Assembly (NCBI RefSeq): GCF_900602065.1
Contig: NZ_UWFN01000265.1
Coordinates: forward strand, 595,065-659,064
Reading direction: 5' to 3'
Source of the DNA: Pseudomonas viridiflava
GTDB lineage: Bacteria > Pseudomonadota > Gammaproteobacteria > Pseudomonadales > Pseudomonadaceae
Length of the DNA: 64,000 bases
Below, in pieces: positions 59,915-64,000 of this stretch. Under the pieces are notes generated by a model, which worked only from the letters and a program-made list of their open reading frames with translations, was not told where the DNA came from and ran no database searches. Each line of letters begins with the position of its first letter. Positions within the stretch are counted from its first letter, which is position 1. A program made the translations under genes and the position numbers.

Positions 59915-60312
59915 TGCGCGCCCCGGAGTGCATCAACACGGCGGAAGGTCTCGTACAACGAAACGATATCCCCCTGCGCCATGATGTCCAGCGGCTTACG
60001 GCCGTTGAAAAACTCGTTGCCGTTGTCCATCGTTGCAAAGCCGTAAACGTTGTCCGGATTGTCGAAAACCGTGCGCAACGCCGCATGAATGTTCAACACA
60101 AAGCTGATGCGGTGCATCTGATCCATGTCCAGTCCGACTGACCATTCCGAGCCCGTCTGCTTGGCCCGCGTGTAGGTACTGCGCGAGATACGCAAAATCC
60201 GACACGCCTGCTCACTGGACGCATTCCACTTGTCGAGAATGCGCAACGCTGCGCGCAGGCCGGAGACGCATTGTTCTTTGGAGAGAGGCTGGAGTTGCGG
60301 GACTGCGGACAT
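59908..60312 (-). CDS. Xre/MbcA/ParS-type antitoxin of the RES toxin (DUF2384)
   Basis: A 134-residue antitoxin from the ATG at 60312, chosen because AAAGGTG precedes it. The N-terminal half holds a helix-turn-helix (QACRILRISRSTYTRAKQTG). The C-terminal half is a DUF2384-like toxin-binding domain (FDNPDNVYGFATMDNGNEFF, NGRKPLDIMAQGD). It is transcribed before the toxin and shares the overlap. A palindrome covering the ribosome site and upstream promoter suggests autoregulation. Confidence 0.92.
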   Translation of the reverse strand: MSAVPQLQPLSKEQCVSGLRAALRILDKWNASSEQACRILRISRSTYTRAKQTGSEWSVGLDMDQMHRISFVLNIHAALRTVFDNPDNVYGFATMDNGNEFFNGRKPLDIMAQGDIVSLYETFRRVDALRGAQW

Positions 60313-60323
60313 GCGAAACACCT

Positions 60324-60343
60324 TTTGCATCTGTAGATGCAAA
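60324..60343. promoter_or_regulatory. Palindromic operator of the RES/Xre operon
   Basis: TTTGCATC-TGTA-GATGCAAA is a perfect inverted repeat just upstream of the antitoxin start. The half-site with its context (AGATGCAAACAC) recurs 29 bp upstream at 60364, so two sites lie in phase on nearly the same face. Confidence 0.7.
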
Positions 60344-60397
60344 CACTAGCAACTAGAGTCTACAGATGCAAACACCAAATATATGAAAGCCACATTC

Positions 60398-60464
60398 TGT
60401 AGGAGCCAACTTGTTGGCGAAGCGGCGTATCAGAAACAGCCTCGCCAACAAGTTGGCTCCTACA
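60398..60464. repeat. REP-like inverted repeat, TGTAGGAGCCAACTTGTTGGCG family
   Basis: Arms TGTAGGAGCCAACTTGTTGG and its exact mirror around a 21-bp centre. It lies upstream of the antitoxin promoter and downstream of the clsB stop codon. Confidence 0.88.
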
Positions 60465-60536
60465 AGCCTTGTGCTTACCCCCCATAGCTTGAAGCTAACG
60501 CGTGCCCTGTGGGAACGCCGCCCGGCCGGTCCCACC

Positions 60537-61694
60537 TCAGCCGCGCTTATCCAGCAAATTAACCACCAACCGATCAATCCAGCCCCAGAGCCGTTGCTTG
60601 ATCCGCCGCCACAGAGGCCGCTTTTTCCAGTCGGCCAGGGTGATTTCCTTACTGACCGCAAAGTCTTTTTCAAAGCTGGCGACCACATCGCGGGTCAGGC
60701 CGACGTCGAGAGCCTCCAGATTGGCTTCCAGATTGAAGCGCAGGTTCCAGTGATCAAAGTTGCACGAGCCAATGCTGACCCAGTCATCAATCAGGACCAT
60801 TTTCAAATGCAGGAAGCACGGCTGGTACTCGAAGATTTTCACGCCCGCACGCAACAAGCGCGGGTAATAGCGATGCCCGGCGTAGCGTACTGAAGGGTGA
60901 TCGGTGCGCGGGCCGGTCAGCAGCAAGCGGACATCAATCCCCCGAGCCGCGGCACGCCGTAGCGAGCGACGGACCTTCCACGTAGGCAGGAAATACGGCG
61001 TCGCCAGCCAGATACGCTTATGACCGCTGTTAAGCGCCCGCACCAATGATTGCAGAATGTCACGGTGCTGGCGGGAGTCGGCATAGGCGACGCGACCTAA
61101 CCCATGCCCTTTGACAGGGACCTTGGGCAAGCGCGGCAGACCGAAGTTTTCCGCTGGACGCCAGGCTGTACGGCGCGGATTGGCGTGAAACTGCCGATCA
61201 AACAGTGCCTGCCAGTCAATGACCAATGGCCCGGTGATTTCAACCATGACCTCATGCCACTCGCTGACCGGCTCGGCGGGCTGCCAGAACTCATCGGTGA
61301 CACCTGTGCCGCCGACTACCGCGAGCTTTTTGTCCACCAACAGTAATTTGCGATGGTCGCGGTAGAAGTTACGCACACCGCGTCGCCAGTTAATACGATT
61401 GTAGAAGCGCAGGATCACGCCCGCGTCGGTCAGACGTTTGCGCAACCCAAGGGTAAAGGCCTGAGCACCAAAGTCGTCGAACAGGCAACGCACGATTACG
61501 CCGCGCTTGGCCGCGTCCACCAGGGCTCGCACTACTGCATCGGCGCACGCGCCCGCCTCCACCAGATAAAGCTCCAGCTCGACTTGCTGCTGAGCAGCGT
61601 CAATGGCAGCAATCATGCGCGGAAAGAACGACGGGCCGTCGATCAACAGCTGGAACTGGTTGTTCTCACGCCAGGGAAATATTGCACCGCTCAT
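60537..61694 (-). CDS. clsB: Cardiolipin synthase ClsB-type phospholipase D protein
   Basis: A 385-residue PLD-family enzyme with two HKD motifs: HRKLLLVDKKLAVVGGTGVT and HLKMVLIDDWVSIGSCNFDH. A C-terminal amphipathic tail ends QRLWGWIDRLVVNLLDKRG. It matches ClsB in length and motif spacing and should make cardiolipin from phosphatidylglycerol. It is the last gene of a minus-strand group after the YceI gene, separated by 2 bp. Confidence 0.9.
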   Translation of the reverse strand: MSGAIFPWRENNQFQLLIDGPSFFPRMIAAIDAAQQQVELELYLVEAGACADAVVRALVDAAKRGVIVRCLFDDFGAQAFTLGLRKRLTDAGVILRFYNRINWRRGVRNFYRDHRKLLLVDKKLAVVGGTGVTDEFWQPAEPVSEWHEVMVEITGPLVIDWQALFDRQFHANPRRTAWRPAENFGLPRLPKVPVKGHGLGRVAYADSRQHRDILQSLVRALNSGHKRIWLATPYFLPTWKVRRSLRRAAARGIDVRLLLTGPRTDHPSVRYAGHRYYPRLLRAGVKIFEYQPCFLHLKMVLIDDWVSIGSCNFDHWNLRFNLEANLEALDVGLTRDVVASFEKDFAVSKEITLADWKKRPLWRRIKQRLWGWIDRLVVNLLDKRG

Positions 61695-61696
61695 CC

Positions 61697-62278
61697 TCAG
61701 CGCGCCGTGAAGATCAAGACAGCACCCACGGGCACCGCGAGGCTGACCGCCGAGAGTCCGGCGGCATTGCGCAGCGTCGTGAAGCCCGGCACAAGATCAA
61801 AATCCTGAGCGTTGACCACCAGCGGCTCAAGCGTCACGACCTGAAAGCGTCGCTCATCCAGGCGTGTAGCAAGCAGCTCGGCTCGATAGCTATGGGATTT
61901 GCCATGCAGTTGCACCACCAACGGCAGCCTTAATTCAAGCTGTGCACCGGGCGCCAGATCGTTGATCGGCCCCAGGTCGAGCTGAGCGTTGATTTTCGCT
62001 CTGGGGAATTTATCGATGTTAAAGACTTGCTCGCGAATGCGCTCGTCACGCAGGGCGATGCCGGTGCTGACGGACTCCAGCTCTACCTCAAGCTCAGCTG
62101 CGCCTTTACGATCGACTTTGCCATGCAAGGTCAGGAAGCGATGGACTTCAGCAATGTTGGCGTTTTTGGTCGACGTGAACGACAGCCTTGAGGACTCGTT
62201 GTCCAAGTACCAGTTCGCCTGAGCAGGCAATGCGGTCAGCGCCAGCAAAGCCAGCAACAGGCGGGTTGTGATGGGCAT
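61697..62278 (-). CDS. YceI-family periplasmic protein
   Basis: A 193-residue protein with a signal peptide (TTRLLLALLALTALPAQA, cut before NWYLD). The mature part has the YceI lipid-binding barrel (SRLSFTSTKNANIAEVHRFL; NIDKFPRAKINAQL). Such proteins bind isoprenoid-like lipids in the periplasm. It is 2 bp from clsB and 80 bp after the small membrane protein gene, so it may be co-transcribed with both. Confidence 0.9.
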   Translation of the reverse strand: MPITTRLLLALLALTALPAQANWYLDNESSRLSFTSTKNANIAEVHRFLTLHGKVDRKGAAELEVELESVSTGIALRDERIREQVFNIDKFPRAKINAQLDLGPINDLAPGAQLELRLPLVVQLHGKSHSYRAELLATRLDERRFQVVTLEPLVVNAQDFDLVPGFTTLRNAAGLSAVSLAVPVGAVLIFTAR

Positions 62279-62358
62279 GCAAACTCCAGATGCGCATTAA
62301 GGGGCAACCATACCGCCTGTCTGACCGCTGGCGAACTGCTACGTTCGCATCCGGTTTT

Positions 62359-62697
62359 TCATGGCGCTGACGGTAGCAAGCGACAGCCTTGTCGCTCGCC
62401 CTGCCAAGTGGCCACATTACTGCGGCCAAGACCTTCGGCAGTTACCCGTTTATTCGCCGCGTCGTCGAGCAAGCTGCTCGGTACGTACTGTTTGACGTAA
62501 CCACGGCAATACTCGGCGGAATTAAGCATGACGTAGCGACAGGAGCAATACTCTTTGGCGGTATAGGCGCTGATGATGCTTGGGAATGCCGCCAATGCGA
62601 GGCGGTTTTGCCAGACCAGCACCGCCACGATGATCAAGACCAGTAGCAAGAGGCTGCTGAACGGACGACGTCGGATAAAACCTTTGCGACTGCTCAT
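62359..62697 (-). CDS. Small single-span membrane protein with paired cysteines
   Basis: A 112-residue protein: basic start (MSSRKGFIRRRPF), one membrane segment (SLLLLVLIIVAVLVWQNRLA), then a periplasmic tail with CSC and, further on, C-x13-C-like spacing (CSCRYVMLNSAEYCRGY). The ATG overlaps the stop codon of the serine hydrolase gene (ATGA). I do not recognise a family. Cysteines suggest a disulphide-linked or metal-binding fold outside. Confidence 0.72.
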   Translation of the reverse strand: MSSRKGFIRRRPFSSLLLLVLIIVAVLVWQNRLALAAFPSIISAYTAKEYCSCRYVMLNSAEYCRGYVKQYVPSSLLDDAANKRVTAEGLGRSNVATWQGERQGCRLLPSAP

Positions 62698-63737
62698 TGC
62701 GCGCGCTCCCCGCCAAAAGCTGCCAAGACCCGCTTCAGTAGTTCGTCATGGGAATAACTGCCATCCCGGTCATCGGCATAGCGCACGATCACCAGTCCGG
62801 TACTGGGGACCACATACAACGCCTGCCCCCAATGCCCCAGCGCGGCGAAAGTATCGCCAGGCGCACTTGGCCATGGGCCTATATCACCTTTGGATGTTTG
62901 ATTGAGCCACCACTGGCCGCCAGAGACCTCGGCATTTGGCTGTTGATTGGCGAACGGCGTGAGAACGAAGTCGACCCAGGCTTTGGGCACTAACTGTCGG
63001 TCATTCCAGAGCCCGCCGCGTTGCATTAATAAACCAATACGGGCCAGATCCTGTGCCGTCATGTAGGCGTAGGAAGAACCGACAAACGTGCCGCTGGCAT
63101 CGGTCTCCCACACAGCGCTGCGAATGCCCAGCGGCTCGAACAGTGCCGTCCATGGATAGTCCGCGTAGGCCTTTTCCCCGACCATGCCTTTCAGCGCGGC
63201 AGACAGGACGTTGCTGTCGCCACTGGAATACAGGAACGACGTACCCGGTTTGTGAGCACTGCGATGCCCGGCAGTAAAGCGCGCCATGTCGTCCCGGCCA
63301 CGGGTATAAAGCATGGCGACCACCGAAGAGTTGAGCGGTGCGTATTCATAGTCCTCCTGCCAATCCAGGCCGGAGGTCCACTGCATCAGATGCTTGAGGG
63401 TGATATCAGGGTGAGCGTTGAGCGGGGGATAGAACTTTGCAGCAGGATCATCCAGCGCAAAGCGACCTTCACCAAACGCGACGCCCAAAACCGTCGCCAT
63501 GATGCTTTTGCTGATGGACCACGTGAGGTGTGGGGTCTGGGCAGCGGTCACTCCGGCGTAGCGCTCGTACACCACCTCACCGTCACGCAGTACCAGTAAT
63601 GCGTCGGTGCGAATGCCCTCTCGGGTTTGGTCGTTGCGGGTCGGGAAGGCGTAATCTTCAAGGGATTTCACTGCCGCCGAGGGTTCAGCATTGGCATTGA
63701 AGACCACAAACAACAGCACCAGCCAGGCAAGCCGCAT
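62694..63737 (-). CDS. Serine hydrolase of the class C beta-lactamase fold
   Basis: About 347 residues from the ATG at 63737, which has GAGGTG upstream and opens a signal peptide (RLAWLVLLFVVFNANA). The Ser-x-x-Lys catalytic motif is in TWSISKSIMATV, followed by a YSSGDSNVL second motif and HWGQALYVV (KTG-equivalent region changed to HWG). It is an exported esterase or peptidase of the AmpC family rather than a clear beta-lactamase. It is the first gene of the envelope group. Confidence 0.88.
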   Translation of the reverse strand: MRLAWLVLLFVVFNANAEPSAAVKSLEDYAFPTRNDQTREGIRTDALLVLRDGEVVYERYAGVTAAQTPHLTWSISKSIMATVLGVAFGEGRFALDDPAAKFYPPLNAHPDITLKHLMQWTSGLDWQEDYEYAPLNSSVVAMLYTRGRDDMARFTAGHRSAHKPGTSFLYSSGDSNVLSAALKGMVGEKAYADYPWTALFEPLGIRSAVWETDASGTFVGSSYAYMTAQDLARIGLLMQRGGLWNDRQLVPKAWVDFVLTPFANQQPNAEVSGGQWWLNQTSKGDIGPWPSAPGDTFAALGHWGQALYVVPSTGLVIVRYADDRDGSYSHDELLKRVLAAFGGERAQ

Positions 63738-63806
63738 CGGGACACACCTCAAAATTGAATCGCCGGACTTTAGCAGGGGGTTGTGACAGATACTGGTAGT
63801 GAGAGC

Positions 63807-64000
63807 CCTGTGGGACAGATTTATTCGGGAAGGCGATATTGCGTCAGACAGATATGCAGTGACTGTAACGGCCCTTTCGCGAATGAATTCGCTCCCACAG
63901 GATCACCGCAAACCGCGAGCGACGCAGAACCCGTGGGACCGAATTTATTCGGGAAGGCGATATTGCGTCAGACAGATATGCAGTGACCGCAACGGCCTTT
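63807..64000. repeat. Tandem pair of REP-like elements, second copy cut by the window end
   Basis: The first element (63807-63901) has CCTGTGGGA and TCCCACAGG ends with imperfect inner arms. A second copy starts at 63931 and runs off the window. The segment 63821-63863 is repeated exactly at 63945-63987, 124 bp later, so the pair probably arose by tandem duplication. Confidence 0.8.

Overview
The window is chromosomal DNA from a Pseudomonas, most likely a member of the P. fluorescens species complex. The basis is gene content and order: a prtN-type pyocin activator, a ttgR-ttgABC (mexAB-oprM type) efflux locus with a recognisable TtgR operator, the pca beta-ketoadipate genes with PcaR boxes, mvaT, a pykA / ferredoxin reductase / sadC / class I fumarase block, and many intergenic REP-type inverted repeats with TGTAGGAGC ends. 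No rRNA, tRNA, CRISPR array or insertion sequence was recognised. The assignment rests on recognition only; no search was run.

Layout. 1-1.3 kb: a phage/pyocin regulatory cassette (S24 repressor cut by the window edge, DUF1654 protein, small protein, PrtN-type activator) with several palindromic operators but no tailocin genes. 1.6-9 kb: chemoreceptor, iron alcohol dehydrogenase (yiaY), a SAM methyltransferase and a periplasmic GH3 beta-glucosidase (bglX). 9.1-13.9 kb: a sensor kinase and sigma54 activator followed by a KgtP-type dicarboxylate transporter that has a sigma54 promoter. 14.2-23.3 kb: accessory genes, including an exported tandem-repeat protein, a flavin reductase-like protein, an ABM-fold protein divergent from an AraC regulator across a four-site operator, a TPP-dependent decarboxylase (aruI-like), a 56-residue membrane protein, a DHA2 drug exporter, a double-Cache periplasmic protein and an orphan T6SS-type immunity protein.

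23.5-30.2 kb: the efflux regulator and three-part pump. 30.3-35.7 kb: pcaR-pcaI-pcaJ-pcaF-pcaT, all on the minus strand, with PcaR boxes ahead of pcaI and pcaR; pcaBDC are not here. 36.5-45.1 kb: core genes (pitA with a possible Pho box, the HerA/DUF853 ATPase yjgR, a TIGR00374 membrane protein, purU, mvaT, sbcB).

45.3-52.1 kb: six tightly overlapping plus-strand genes, RDD - SpoIIM - DUF4129 - DUF4350 - MoxR ATPase - DUF58. This is the best candidate here for a coherent but poorly described system: a membrane complex served by a MoxR AAA+ chaperone. 52.3-59 kb: a PilZ protein, a small lipoprotein, pykA, ferredoxin reductase, the diguanylate cyclase sadC and fumarase. 59.2-60.3 kb: a RES/Xre toxin-antitoxin pair with a palindromic operator. 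60.5-63.7 kb: a minus-strand envelope gene group (beta-lactamase-fold hydrolase, small membrane protein, YceI, ClsB). The window ends in a tandem pair of REP-like elements.
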